Notes: generated from the letters alone by a model not told the origin. A stretch of DNA of 64,000 bases from an uncultured Spirochaetales bacterium (GCA_944388965.1 CALXKL010000009.1:1-64000); one strand, 5' to 3'. Counted from the first letter of the stretch, positions 1-8,646 are shown. Numbers and translations are program-made.

Positions 1-82
1 ATCATCAGGCAAAGAGGCTTCCACACCGAACTCTGCTCCGATGACGGCAGAACGACATCTATGCTATATCGTCATCCAGCTT

Positions 83-271
83 TTAGCAACGCTGTTCAGA
101 TAGGAGTTTTTGTTTAATTACAAGGAGTTGTGTTGCATCTATCATATAACGTTGTCCTGACTTCCTACTGTAAAAAAACGTTTCAAGCTGATGCTTTATG
201 ACTAAAAAGGCATCGTCCAAAGCTTGCCAAGCTTTTTTCGATGCCAGCAAATTGGTTTTATGAATCAGCAT
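83..271 (-). CDS. Hypothetical 62-residue protein (doubtful)
   Basis: A 62-codon frame begins with ATG directly after the TGA of the lipoprotein gene (TGAATG junction), so it could be translated only by re-initiation; no Shine-Dalgarno sequence precedes it. The product is basic with no recognisable domain or signal peptide. It lies in the AT-rich island end, where chance frames and gene remnants are common. It may be a remnant or not a gene at all. Confidence 0.22.
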   Translation of the reverse strand: MLIHKTNLLASKKAWQALDDAFLVIKHQLETFFYSRKSGQRYMIDATQLLVIKQKLLSEQRC

Positions 272-988
272 TCAAAAAAGCGGAGCAAACGAGCACTCCC
301 CTTCAATACCATTTCTTACGTACTTTAGTTCTATGGTATCCTCTGACGTAAGCGAGTTGAAGATATTATCTAGCGAAGCACTATCATAAATCATTACTCC
401 ATTGGCTTCGGTGATTATATCTCCAGGTGCCAAATTTGCATAAAACGCTGGCGAATCCTGATAAACGATTGAAACATAAGCTCCAGTATTCTGCCCAAGA
501 GATATGCGATCTGAGGTCTCAAGATCTCTTGTGGATAAACCAACCCTAGAGCAATAGAGAATATCGTCAAGAGACATTGGCACAAACAATACAACAAGAT
601 AGTCATACCGATCTATTGAATAGGAACTTATGGAATAGCTGCTTGAAATTATTCCATGCCTGGTATCTGTGTATTGAGAAGTATAGAGTCCAATTCTAGC
701 TCCTTTCTCTTTACACAATGAAGCAATTTCAGAAGGCAACGAAGAATCATTCGGGCCATTATAGGATGCAGATCCCAGAATCCAGTAATAGTTTGATCTC
801 AGAAAGTAGATATCTGAAGCTATATCGCTGGAATAATAGACAGAAGGCTCTTCTCCTTCTGGTAAATAGCTTTCTGGGTCAATATATTCAGCAGGAAGCA
901 TTTCTTCATAAAAATCTCCAACTGTCGAACAACCTGTTGCTAGCAGTACTAACGATATAATCAAACACAGAGCATATCTGAATCTCAT
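272..988 (-). CDS. Lipoprotein with C-terminal PDZ domain
   Basis: 238 residues. The N-terminus is a signal peptide ending in the lipobox LLATGC (Cys20), so the product should be lipidated and anchored in a membrane facing the periplasm or surface. Residues about 165-235 (GAYVSIVYQDSPAFYANLAPGD and following) have the form of a PDZ domain: a buried start strand, the A-x-x-A-G-L-x-x-G-D-type loop, then an ITEANG turn. No protease catalytic domain is present, so a substrate- or partner-binding role is likely. The middle part is Tyr/Ser-rich and unrecognised. A GGGAGGG Shine-Dalgarno sits just before ATG988. The gene is AT-richer than the rest of the window and lies inside the tRNA-Asp island, so it is probably cargo of the integrated element. 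Confidence 0.75.
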   Translation of the reverse strand: MRFRYALCLIISLVLLATGCSTVGDFYEEMLPAEYIDPESYLPEGEEPSVYYSSDIASDIYFLRSNYYWILGSASYNGPNDSSLPSEIASLCKEKGARIGLYTSQYTDTRHGIISSSYSISSYSIDRYDYLVVLFVPMSLDDILYCSRVGLSTRDLETSDRISLGQNTGAYVSIVYQDSPAFYANLAPGDIITEANGVMIYDSASLDNIFNSLTSEDTIELKYVRNGIEGECSFAPLF

Positions 989-1185
989 ATATTTCCCTCC
1001 CCATACAAAATCACAGTTTTTGGGACTTTTTTCATCGTGTGGTTTACAATAATCTTATTCTATTTTTTGCAATTGAAATAGTTGAAGATTTGCTGTGTGA
1101 GAGTGATTGCATGATTTCATTAGCTCGCAAGGCACAAAAAACATAGAAACTATGATGCAAAAGGCCAAAGCATAATAAACTCATT

Positions 1186-2313
1186 TCAGCCGCTCATCTT
1201 CACTATCCTCCTACTCTTTTCGTCCTGAATTTCCTTGATCTGCTGGGCAAGATCTTTTTCTGCATCAAGGTCTGTATATCTGAGAAACATCTCGGCTGAC
1301 TTGTGGCCAGTAAGCGCCATGATCTTCTCTGGATGCATGTTCGACTTGACGCAATCTGTTGTGAATTTATGTCTCCAGGAATGGAATGTGATTCCACGTC
1401 TCTTCCTTTCTGCCTCAGAGATGCCGATTTTCTCCATCGCCTTGTAGAAAGCAGCCCTTGCTCTTCCTTCGTTCATCGGCTTCTTGCCGTCAAAAGAGAA
1501 GATGAAATCATTTTCGTCATTTGGATGACTTTGCCAGGCAACATAGAGATAGCGGTAGATCTCATCGGTGATGGGAACGACTCTTTCTTCTGAGGTCTTT
1601 GTCGTCGTCATGCCATAGGATTCGTTGTAGCTTCTCTTGACGACGATCTTGTTCGGATACACCTCGTTGATTGTCAGGGCAAGCAGCTCTCCAGCCCGCA
1701 ATCCTGTAAGCCCCGCTACAAAGCTGTAGACGTAGTAGACGATCCTGTCATTCCAGAGATTCTTGATTCTCTCAATGTCAAATAGCCTTGCACACTCCTC
1801 ATCGGTGAGAAGTTCCTGTTTCTTCTTGTCAACTGTTCTTGAGATTGTCATTTCAACCGGATTCCTTTCAATGAGACCTTTTGAGACTGCTTCCTTCATC
1901 ATGATGATGAAAACGGATCTGATGTTGTTGATTGTCTTGGGGGCAAGGCCATGCTTGTCCTTCAATACCTGCCAGAATGTGTTGATCATGTCTACGCTGA
2001 TATCATGGAGCTTGTATTTGCCGAAATACGGGATGAGATATCTGCGTGTCCACATTTCGCTGCTTGTCACATAGCTCTGCTTGATTCCCGGATGTGATTC
2101 AGTGCCAGCGGCTCTTCTTGCGAGGACATATGGACAAGTATCCCAATGCCACCAGGGGGAGGCGAATTCCTCGAAAGTGATTGAGCTTTTAGGCGTTTCA
2201 CGGATAGTTGTCTGAATCAGAGAATGGGAACTGTCGATTGCAACAACAAGGTCGGATTCGAAGACTTTCCGGAGCATCGTTTCATCTTCGAGTAGCTCCT
2301 CGACATACCTCAT
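1186..2313 (-). CDS. int: Tyrosine recombinase (phage/ICE-type integrase)
   Basis: 375 residues. Catalyses site-specific strand exchange for integration or excision of a mobile element. The catalytic set is complete: Arg206 in GLTGLRAGELL, His311 and Arg314 in HSWRH, His337 in LTGHKS, and nucleophile Tyr346 in FLRYTD. Residues about 75-145 look like the SAM-like core-binding domain; the first 70 residues may be an arm-binding region. The gene lies just beyond the 3' end of tRNA-Asp and is read away from it, the usual arrangement for elements that insert at a tRNA 3' end. The element should therefore extend to the left of position 1. No excisionase is visible in this window. The catalytic residues suggest an active enzyme. 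Confidence 0.93.
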   Translation of the reverse strand: MRYVEELLEDETMLRKVFESDLVVAIDSSHSLIQTTIRETPKSSITFEEFASPWWHWDTCPYVLARRAAGTESHPGIKQSYVTSSEMWTRRYLIPYFGKYKLHDISVDMINTFWQVLKDKHGLAPKTINNIRSVFIIMMKEAVSKGLIERNPVEMTISRTVDKKKQELLTDEECARLFDIERIKNLWNDRIVYYVYSFVAGLTGLRAGELLALTINEVYPNKIVVKRSYNESYGMTTTKTSEERVVPITDEIYRYLYVAWQSHPNDENDFIFSFDGKKPMNEGRARAAFYKAMEKIGISEAERKRRGITFHSWRHKFTTDCVKSNMHPEKIMALTGHKSAEMFLRYTDLDAEKDLAQQIKEIQDEKSRRIVKMSG

Positions 2314-2594
2314 TGCCTTCTCCCGAGAATTGCAACCAGTTGTCTTAGATCTACGAGTACCATCAGGTAGATAAATCCGGAAATATCAGACAGGCTTTCC
2401 TTTTCTGTTCTTCAGGGTGAATAAAGTGTACTTCCTCCTGTACTTCATACTTCGTCCTATGCTAGTTGTAATGTGGAAATTGTGTCGTAAGTAGTACTTA
2501 GTTTTGGAAAATACGTTGCAAAAGACGGAAGTCCGACTCTCAATTGGTCTAAATCTGGTTCAAATCTGGTTTAAATTTCCCAAATCAAGACCCT
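2314..2594. other. Integrase-tRNA intergenic region with direct repeat
   Basis: An AT-rich, gene-free stretch between the integrase start and tRNA-Asp. At 2551-2560 and 2562-2571 the 10-mer AAATCTGGTT occurs twice with an 11-bp period, so both copies face the same side of the helix. By position this could be arm-type sites for the integrase or a binding site in its promoter, but this is only inference. Nothing else recognisable was seen in this stretch. Confidence 0.4.
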
Positions 2595-2595
2595 T

Positions 2596-2632
2596 GAATA
2601 ACAAAATAAGTCCTTGCAGTACAAGGACTTAT
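2596..2632 (-). terminator. Rho-independent terminator of tRNA-Asp
   Basis: An 11-bp perfect stem (2606-2616 with 2622-2632) and a 5-nt loop. On the minus strand it is followed by TTTTG and further T-rich sequence. It sits immediately 3' of the tRNA and separates tRNA transcription from the integrase gene. Confidence 0.8.
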
Positions 2633-2639
2633 CCAAATT

Positions 2640-2713
2640 CGTGAGAGACGGGGCTCGAACCCGCGATCTCCGGCGTGACAGGCCAGCGCGATAACCAGCT
2701 TCGCTACTCCCAC
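2640..2713 (-). tRNA. tRNA-Asp (anticodon GTC)
   Basis: Reads 5' to 3' on the minus strand as a full cloverleaf. The acceptor GTGGGAG pairs with CTCTCAC with one G-U pair. The D arm contains GCGAAGCTGGTTATCGC. The anticodon arm CTGGC-CTGTCAC-GCCGG gives anticodon GTC, and the T arm is GCGGG-TTCGAGC-CCCGT. The discriminator base is G, as expected for tRNA-Asp. The 3' CCA is not encoded. Its 3' end is the probable attachment site of the integrated element to the left. Confidence 0.95.
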
Positions 2714-2818
2714 ATGCGAGGTTAAAGTTATCAGGTATGCCCCTTTGTGTCAACACTGGAACGGCAAAAAACCATGAAAAAGAGCATGTTTTCTAGTAAC
2801 TCCTCGCCTCATAATGAC

Positions 2819-4621
2819 TTATTGAAGCTCGAACATGCCCGTATAGAGCTTGTAGTAGCGTCCACGCTGGGCGACCAGGTCGTCATGGTCGCCTCTTTCC
2901 ATGATCTTTCCTCCTTCCAGGACCATGATGGCATCGGCGTTTCTGACCGTGGACAGGCGATGGGCTATCACGAAGACAGTACGGCCTTCCATCAGATGGT
3001 CCATTCCCTTTTCGATCAGGTCCTCGGTTCGGGTATCGATGTTGCTGGTCGCCTCGTCGAGTATGAGGACAGGAGGATCGGCGACCGCCGCCCTCGCGAT
3101 GGCCAGCAGCTGCCTCTGGCCGCTCGAAAGGTTAGCGCCGTCCGAGACGACCATCGTGTCATAGCCGTCCGGAAGACGGCGGATGAACGAATCCGCATTC
3201 GCGATCCTGGCCGCCCGTGCCACATCCTCGTCGGTTGCATCCAGTCGGCCGTACCTGATGTTCTCGCGGATGGTTCCTGTAAAGAGGTGGGTGTCCTGCA
3301 GCACCATGCCCAGAGAGCTTCTGAGGTCCCTCTTCCTTATCCGCCTGACATCGATTCCGTCGAATGTGATCCGCCCTTCGTCGACATCGTAGAAGCGATT
3401 GATCAGGTTCGTCATCGTCGTCTTGCCGGCTCCGGTGGAGCCGACGAAGGCGATCTTCTGACCTGGCTTCGCGTACAGCGACACGTTCTTCAGGACGGGG
3501 TGTCCAGGCTCGTATGAGAACGTCACGTCCTCGAACCTCACATCGCCCTTGAGCGGTATGGACTCGTCACCGTCCTGCCATGCCCAGCCCTCAGCTGTGC
3601 GCTTCAAGGTGACCGTGCCCTCGTCGACCTCCTGTGGCATGTCCACGAGTTCGAATATCCTCTCGGCACCTGCCAGGGAGGAGAGCAGAAAGTTGCTCTG
3701 CTGGGTGAACTGGTTGATCGGCGCCGCCGCCTGACGGACGAACACCAGGTAGCTTGCCAGTGCCCCAAGGCTCGTCAGATCCGAAAGAACCATGAAGCCG
3801 CCGCACAGGGAGACGATGGTGTAGGTGAGGAATGAGATGCTGACGACGGCGGGTATCATCGTGGAGGCGTATGCCTGGGCTGCGCTGCCCATCGCCTGCA
3901 GATGCGCGTTTCGCTCGTCGAATCCCTCAAGGTTGCGCTTCTCATGATTGAAGACCTTGATGACCTTCTGCCCTGCGACCATCTCCTGGACATAGCCGTC
4001 CAGCGCTCCGATGCTGGTCTGCTGCTTCCTGTAGTACTGCTTGCTGCGTCTTGCAGAGTGGCGGACATACATGAACATCGCGATGTATGACAGCGCGACT
4101 ATCAATGAGAGTCTCCAGTTGAGCACCAGAAGCATCGTCATCGTGCCGGCGATCTGAATGCCGTTCTTGATCACCGCCGCAAAGCTGTTATTCAGCGCGT
4201 CCGAGATCGTGTCGACATCGTTCGTGTAGTAGCTCATCACATCGCCGTGCTGGTGTGTGTCGAAGTACTTGAGGGGCAGGGACTGCATGTGGTCGAACAG
4301 GTCGATTCGTATATCGTAGACGACCTTCTGGCTGGCGTAGGCCATGATCTGGCTGTAGCCGAGGGCCGCAAGCACTCCGATGACGTAGATCACTGCGGTG
4401 AAGAGGACGCCTTCCACAAGAGCCTGCCTGCCGCCGCCATCGACAAGAGAGTCGATGACCGGACTGATCATGTATGTGCCTGCAAGATTGCATACGACGC
4501 TTATGACGACGAGGAGGGCCACCGCAATCAGGGAGAAGCCGTGGCGTCCCATGTAGGAGAAGAGCCGCTTGAGCGTATACATCAGGTTCCTGGGCTTCCT
4601 GGCACTTACTATTCTGGGCAT
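2819..4621 (-). CDS. Heterodimeric ABC exporter subunit, catalytic-site half
   Basis: 600 residues: six-helix type IV transmembrane domain (about 1-330) fused to a nucleotide-binding domain. Seen in the NBD: Walker A GSTGAGKTT, a signature that reads LSSGQ instead of LSGGQ, Walker B with intact catalytic Glu (VLILDEATS), and switch His in IAHRLST. Its start codon overlaps the stop of the upstream partner (TGATG), so the two are translationally coupled. The pair has the BmrCD/TM287-288 design: this subunit supplies the normal Walker B, the partner carries the degenerate one. Export of a lipid, peptide or drug is likely; the substrate is unknown. A paralogous pair lies at 43704-47337. Confidence 0.92.
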   Translation of the reverse strand: MPRIVSARKPRNLMYTLKRLFSYMGRHGFSLIAVALLVVISVVCNLAGTYMISPVIDSLVDGGGRQALVEGVLFTAVIYVIGVLAALGYSQIMAYASQKVVYDIRIDLFDHMQSLPLKYFDTHQHGDVMSYYTNDVDTISDALNNSFAAVIKNGIQIAGTMTMLLVLNWRLSLIVALSYIAMFMYVRHSARRSKQYYRKQQTSIGALDGYVQEMVAGQKVIKVFNHEKRNLEGFDERNAHLQAMGSAAQAYASTMIPAVVSISFLTYTIVSLCGGFMVLSDLTSLGALASYLVFVRQAAAPINQFTQQSNFLLSSLAGAERIFELVDMPQEVDEGTVTLKRTAEGWAWQDGDESIPLKGDVRFEDVTFSYEPGHPVLKNVSLYAKPGQKIAFVGSTGAGKTTMTNLINRFYDVDEGRITFDGIDVRRIRKRDLRSSLGMVLQDTHLFTGTIRENIRYGRLDATDEDVARAARIANADSFIRRLPDGYDTMVVSDGANLSSGQRQLLAIARAAVADPPVLILDEATSNIDTRTEDLIEKGMDHLMEGRTVFVIAHRLSTVRNADAIMVLEGGKIMERGDHDDLVAQRGRYYKLYTGMFELQ

Positions 4622-6351
4622 CAGAGGACTCCTCCCTTGGTCTGCGACCTGTATATCTCCTGGTAGATGGGACTTGTGGCGATCAGCTCGTCATGGGTGC
4701 CCGTCGCGACAAGGTGTCCATCGTCGAGGATCGCGATCAGGTCGGCGCCCATCACCGTCGATATCCTCTGAGCGATGAAAATCTTCGTCACGCCATCCAG
4801 CCTGTCCAGCGCATTTCTGATAGACGCCTCGGTGGCTGTGTCGACGGCGCTTGTGGAGTCGTCGAGGATCAGGACCTTCGGCTTCTTGAGCAGGGCGCGT
4901 GCGATGCACAGCCTCTGCTTCTGGCCTCCCGAGACGTTGACGCCTCCCTGTCCCAGGTCGGTGTCCAGCCCGGCAGGGAAACGGTGCAGGAACTCGGCCG
5001 CTCCCGCCATCCCGCATGCCTTCCACAGTGTCTCGTCGTCAGCCTCCTCATCACCCCAGCGCAGGTTGTCCCTCACCGTGCCGCTGAAGAGCAGATTCTT
5101 CTGAAGCACCATGGCGACGGCATCGCGCAACGTCTGCAGAGAGTAGTCCCTCACATCGACGCCTCCAACAGTGATGCGGCCTTCGCTGACGTCGTACAGC
5201 CTGTCTATCAGCTGGACAAGAGTCGACTTGCCGCTTCCCGTGCCGCCAAGGATTCCCAGCGTCGAACCCGGTCTTATGTCCAGGCTGATGTCGGTGAGCG
5301 TGTTTTCCTTCGCCTTCTCGGAATACCTGAACGATACGTGGTCGAAGACGATTCCTCCGTCCTTTACGGTGCGTACCGGATTCTCCCGCTCCTCCAGGGA
5401 CGGGACCTCGTCCAGAACCTGGCAGATCCTGTCTGCGCTTGCCACCGATCGCGTGAGCAGAAGGAACACGTTGGAGAGCATCATCATGGAGTTGAGCACC
5501 TGCATGACGTAGCTCAGGAATCCCGTGAGCTGGCCCACCAGGAGCGTTCCATCCAGCACCATCATGCCGCCGAAGAACATGAGGCACAGCACGCATATGT
5601 ACATCGCCATCTGGAACATCGGCAGATTGAGCACAGCACGGCTGTTCGTCCTGGTAGCGGTGTGGTAGAGGGTCTTGTCGACCTTCTCGAACTTCGACTC
5701 CTCGTATTCGTCCCTGACGAATGCCTTCACCGTCCTGACCGCTCTGAGGTTCTCCTCAACGACGCCGTTGAGGTCGTCGACAGTCTTCTGCAGTCTTGAA
5801 TACATTGGGGCGACCGAGCGGACGATGAGGAAGAGGACGATGCCGAGCAGCGGGGTGATGACGAGGAACACGAGTGCCAGCTCCGGGTTCATGGTGAACG
5901 AGAAGAACACGCCCAGGGCGCACATGACAGGTGCCCTGACCAGCGGCCTGAGTCCGTTGTTGATCGCGTTCTGCATGACCGTCACGTCGCTTGTCAATCG
6001 GGTGACGAGCGACGAGGTCTCGTATCTGTCTATGTTCGAGAAGGCATATGACTGGATTCCCGCGTACTCGGCCCGTCTGATGTTGGCGCCCCAGCCGTAG
6101 GCGGCCCTGGCGGCGAAGCGGGCATAGGTGAGCCCTGTGGCAAGGGCCAGGATGGCGCAGAGGGCCATCTGGCCTCCCTTGAGGAACATGTATTCCACAT
6201 CGGCGTATGCCACGCCGTTGTCGATGAGGTCGGCCATCATCGTCGGGATTATCAGTTCGAAGCAGGTCTCGACGAAGACGAGCAGGGCGGCTATGACAAG
6301 GTCTCTGCGGTAGTCTCCGAAGAGGTGGAAGAGCTGTGCGATGCGCTTCAT
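4621..6351 (-). CDS. Heterodimeric ABC exporter subunit, degenerate-site half
   Basis: 576 residues with an N-terminal transmembrane domain and C-terminal NBD. Walker A is GGTGSGKST and the signature VSGGQ is canonical. Walker B reads LILDDSTSAVD, with Asp in place of the catalytic Glu, and the switch region reads IAQRIST, with Gln in place of His. These changes are typical of the non-hydrolysing site of heterodimeric ABC exporters. The start overlaps the marR stop by ATGA, and the stop overlaps the next ABC gene, so marR and the two ABC genes form one coupled operon. The start at 6351 is chosen because of this overlap. Confidence 0.92.
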   Translation of the reverse strand: MKRIAQLFHLFGDYRRDLVIAALLVFVETCFELIIPTMMADLIDNGVAYADVEYMFLKGGQMALCAILALATGLTYARFAARAAYGWGANIRRAEYAGIQSYAFSNIDRYETSSLVTRLTSDVTVMQNAINNGLRPLVRAPVMCALGVFFSFTMNPELALVFLVITPLLGIVLFLIVRSVAPMYSRLQKTVDDLNGVVEENLRAVRTVKAFVRDEYEESKFEKVDKTLYHTATRTNSRAVLNLPMFQMAMYICVLCLMFFGGMMVLDGTLLVGQLTGFLSYVMQVLNSMMMLSNVFLLLTRSVASADRICQVLDEVPSLEERENPVRTVKDGGIVFDHVSFRYSEKAKENTLTDISLDIRPGSTLGILGGTGSGKSTLVQLIDRLYDVSEGRITVGGVDVRDYSLQTLRDAVAMVLQKNLLFSGTVRDNLRWGDEEADDETLWKACGMAGAAEFLHRFPAGLDTDLGQGGVNVSGGQKQRLCIARALLKKPKVLILDDSTSAVDTATEASIRNALDRLDGVTKIFIAQRISTVMGADLIAILDDGHLVATGTHDELIATSPIYQEIYRSQTKGGVL

Positions 6352-6788
6352 CCCCTGTGCCTCCTGAGATTCTCTATGAGGCGGGAGAGAAGGGCTTCCA
6401 GCATCTCCTTCTCATTCTGGTCGAAGCCGTCCAGCATCATGTCGTTCATCTGGGCGCACTCGTCCTTCCAGCGTCCGGCTGCCAGGCGACCCTTGTCTGT
6501 GAGCTCGAGGCGGTTTGCCCTCCTGCACTGGCTGTCCTCCTGTCGTGTCAGGAAGCCGTTGAGCCGCAACGTCTCCGTCATCCGGGATATCGAGGCGGGG
6601 TCCGTGTCGAAGTATGATGCTATGTCGCTCTGGCTTGAAGGGCCATGCTCGAGAAGATAGCCCAGTATGCGGGGCTGCCCCCTTCCCAGTCCAAGCTCCT
6701 CGCGCTGGGGCTGGAGTATGTTGTTCTGCCCATGATAGGCCCTGAAAAGAAGCTGATGCAGGGAAAGTCCGGACAAGGTGACCTCCAT
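6348..6788 (-). CDS. MarR-family transcriptional regulator
   Basis: 146 residues. The winged helix-turn-helix is seen at about residues 50-100 (SQSDIASYFDTDPASISRMT as recognition region). It is first in the operon with the two exporter genes and probably represses its own promoter through the two palindromes at 6792-6820. The start is uncertain. ATG6788 has no Shine-Dalgarno before it, but the first codons contain GGAGGT four bases before a TTG at 6776; initiation there would give a protein four residues shorter. MarR regulators of exporters commonly release DNA on binding the exported compound; that is inference here. Confidence 0.88.
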   Translation of the reverse strand: MEVTLSGLSLHQLLFRAYHGQNNILQPQREELGLGRGQPRILGYLLEHGPSSQSDIASYFDTDPASISRMTETLRLNGFLTRQEDSQCRRANRLELTDKGRLAAGRWKDECAQMNDMMLDGFDQNEKEMLEALLSRLIENLRRHRG

Positions 6789-6791
6789 GTC

Positions 6792-6820
6792 GTTGATTTA
6801 TCAACTGTTGATATATCAAC
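6792..6820. promoter_or_regulatory. Tandem palindromic operators of the marR-ABC operon
   Basis: Two 14-bp palindromes, GTTGATTTATCAAC (6792-6805) and GTTGATATATCAAC (6807-6820), are spaced 15 bp centre to centre directly in front of marR. Six-bp arms GTTGAT/ATCAAC are identical in both copies. Size and AT-rich centre fit MarR dimer sites. Two adjacent sites suggest cooperative autorepression. Confidence 0.75.
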
Positions 6821-6859
6821 AATCACTGAAAGTGTAAAGCTGTGCCCCTGGAAGAAGAC

Positions 6860-6883
6860 GGGGTGCGTCGGATGACACACCCC
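6860..6883 (-). terminator. Weak terminator-like hairpin after smsB
   Basis: Stem GGGGTG(C)GTC with GAC(A)CACCCC, one mismatch and a 4-nt loop. It lies 30 bp past the smsB stop and upstream of the marR operon on the same strand. No T-run follows, so termination strength is doubtful. Confidence 0.35.
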
Positions 6884-6913
6884 GGATGAATCGAATCGGA
6901 TGTATTATGCCCT

Positions 6914-7837
6914 TCAGCGCAGGAAGCCTTCGATGATCTTCTGCTCGGCCTCCTCCTCGCTCAGCCCGAAGGTCCTGAGCTTCATGATCTGCTCCCCGGC
7001 TATCTTGCCGATTGCGGCTTCGTGGATCAGCGACGCGTCCTGATGTGCCGCATAAAGGGCGGGGCAGGCGTTCACACGGCCATGCTCCGTGATGATCGAA
7101 TCGCATTCGCTGTGTCCCGTGCATGGGGCGTTTCCCGTGATCGTGCTGTGGTACTCCTGATATGACTCTCCACGTGCGACGGAGCGCGACACCAGGTCGA
7201 CTGCGCTGTCTTCACCATCAAGTGTGACGTCGAACTTCGTGACAGCCTTCTCATTCCCATCGGTCAGCAGATGCTCCCTGATCACGAGGCGGGCTCCTCT
7301 TGCAAGGTGGCCTCTGGTCTCGCGTGTGGTGCTGTCCACACCGCCGATCTGGCTGGTGTCCATCTCGAGGAAGCTGTCTTCATCCAGGAAGACCTCGGTG
7401 ACCGGGTCGATTACACGTCTCGTATCCTTCTTCCCGCCTGTGCCGACATGCTTCTCCTCGTAGCGCACCTTGCTGCCCCGCGCAAGGAAGAAGCGGTGGA
7501 TGCCGCTGTGTCTTGCCTCCTCTCCGTTCTTCACATGGATGCCGCAGCCTGCGATGATCGTGACATCGGCGCCTTCGGCTATATGGAAGTCGTTGTATAC
7601 AAGATCGTCGATATGGGCCGCAGTGATGCATGCGGGAATGGCGACCTTCTCGCCCCTGGCCGCTGCAGCGACGTAGATGTCCAGCCCGGATCCATCCTCC
7701 TTCGCCCGGATCTCGATGTTCTTCGTGCTGAGCCGTTCCACGCTCCTGCCGTTCTCGCGGATCGAGTGGGCACAGCCTTCGCTCTTGAGCACGTCCCAGT
7801 CGGAGATCAGGGACAGAAGCGCATTGGTCTCGTTCAT
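6914..7837 (-). CDS. SufB/SufD-like Fe-S scaffold subunit (SmsB type)
   Basis: 307 residues, shorter than SufB (about 480). The C-terminal beta-helix core typical of SufB/SufD is seen, with the family motif LIHEAAIGKI near residue 270 and a helical C-terminal tail. There is no long N-terminal extension. It partners with the ATPase SmsC encoded just upstream (overlap of 4 nt). In full SUF systems SufB2C2D assembles Fe-S clusters in the cytoplasm; here one SufB-like gene and one SufC-like gene stand alone, without sufD, sufS or sufU nearby. This matches the two-gene SUF-like minimal system (SmsCB). Conserved Cys residues occur in APCTGHSECD and VNACPAL. The assignment to SmsB rather than SufD is by gene content. 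Confidence 0.82.
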   Translation of the reverse strand: MNETNALLSLISDWDVLKSEGCAHSIRENGRSVERLSTKNIEIRAKEDGSGLDIYVAAAARGEKVAIPACITAAHIDDLVYNDFHIAEGADVTIIAGCGIHVKNGEEARHSGIHRFFLARGSKVRYEEKHVGTGGKKDTRRVIDPVTEVFLDEDSFLEMDTSQIGGVDSTTRETRGHLARGARLVIREHLLTDGNEKAVTKFDVTLDGEDSAVDLVSRSVARGESYQEYHSTITGNAPCTGHSECDSIITEHGRVNACPALYAAHQDASLIHEAAIGKIAGEQIMKLRTFGLSEEEAEQKIIEGFLR

Positions 7838-8562
7838 AATCTCACCCCCGTGACTGCATCACGCCCCATGGGACAGGGCGAGAACGTTGCAAGCGATGGC
7901 AGAACCTCGTCGCGGCTGCCGTCCTTCACGACGGATCCGTTCTCCACCACGATGATCCGGTCGGCGACCTGGAGTATCCTCTCCTGGTGACTGATGATGA
8001 GCTGGCTTGCCTTCCTCTCCCTCTTCATCTCCTCGAAGGCCTCGATGAGACCGTTGAACGACCACAGGTCGATGCCGGCCTCCGGCTCGTCGAAGATTAC
8101 GAGCTTCGAGCTGCGGGCGAGGACGGATGCGATCTCGATGCGCTTGATCTCTCCTCCCGACAGCGAGGCGTTGACCTCCCTGTCCTTGTAGTCCCTGGCA
8201 CAGAGGCCCACCTTTGAAAGCAGGTTGCACACCTGCGCCTCGTCTATCGGTCTGCCGCTTCCAAGTTCCAGAAGGTCCCTGACGGTGATGCCCTTGAAGC
8301 GGACCGGCTGCTGGAAGGCATAGCTTATTCCAAGCCTGGCCCTCTGCGTGACATCAAGAGCGGTGATGTCGACTCCGTCGAGCAGGATCGTGCCCCTGTC
8401 CGGGCTGATGAGTCCTGCGATGATTCTTGCAAGTGTCGTCTTTCCACCGCCGTTCGGGCCGGTGACCACTGCAAGCCCTGTATCCTCTATCCTGAGCGAC
8501 AGGTCCTTCAGGATAGGCACTCCTTCCGGAGTGGACCAGCATATGTTCTCAAGCTCCAGCAT
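7834..8562 (-). CDS. SufC-like ATPase of minimal Fe-S assembly system (SmsC type)
   Basis: 242-residue soluble ABC ATPase. Walker A GPNGGGKTT, Q-loop in AFQQP, signature LSGGE (inside NASLSGGEIKR), Walker B VIFDEPEAGID, and switch His in IISHQ. The DEPEAGID and FQQP motifs resemble SufC rather than transport ATPases. It powers conformational change of the SufB-like scaffold. First gene of a two-gene operon with smsB; a GGAGG Shine-Dalgarno precedes ATG8562. Confidence 0.85.
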   Translation of the reverse strand: MLELENICWSTPEGVPILKDLSLRIEDTGLAVVTGPNGGGKTTLARIIAGLISPDRGTILLDGVDITALDVTQRARLGISYAFQQPVRFKGITVRDLLELGSGRPIDEAQVCNLLSKVGLCARDYKDREVNASLSGGEIKRIEIASVLARSSKLVIFDEPEAGIDLWSFNGLIEAFEEMKRERKASQLIISHQERILQVADRIIVVENGSVVKDGSRDEVLPSLATFSPCPMGRDAVTGVRL

Positions 8563-8646
8563 GAAAGCCTCCGGACGAAGAATAATGTCTGTTCGCCCAA
8601 AAGGAAAGCGGGTAGGGCCGATCTGTCACAAACGGTTGTCCCCAAA

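Noticed and set aside
2521-2545. AAGACGGAAGTCCGACTCTC looked like a degenerate copy of the tRNA-Asp 3' end (possible old attachment site).
   Set aside because: Only about six consecutive bases match and the rest needs gaps; not distinguishable from chance.
8563-8646. Repeated purine/pyrimidine runs upstream of smsC, considered as a small RNA.
   Set aside because: No stable fold other than the PTS terminator and no conserved element were found; it is most likely just the smsC promoter region.
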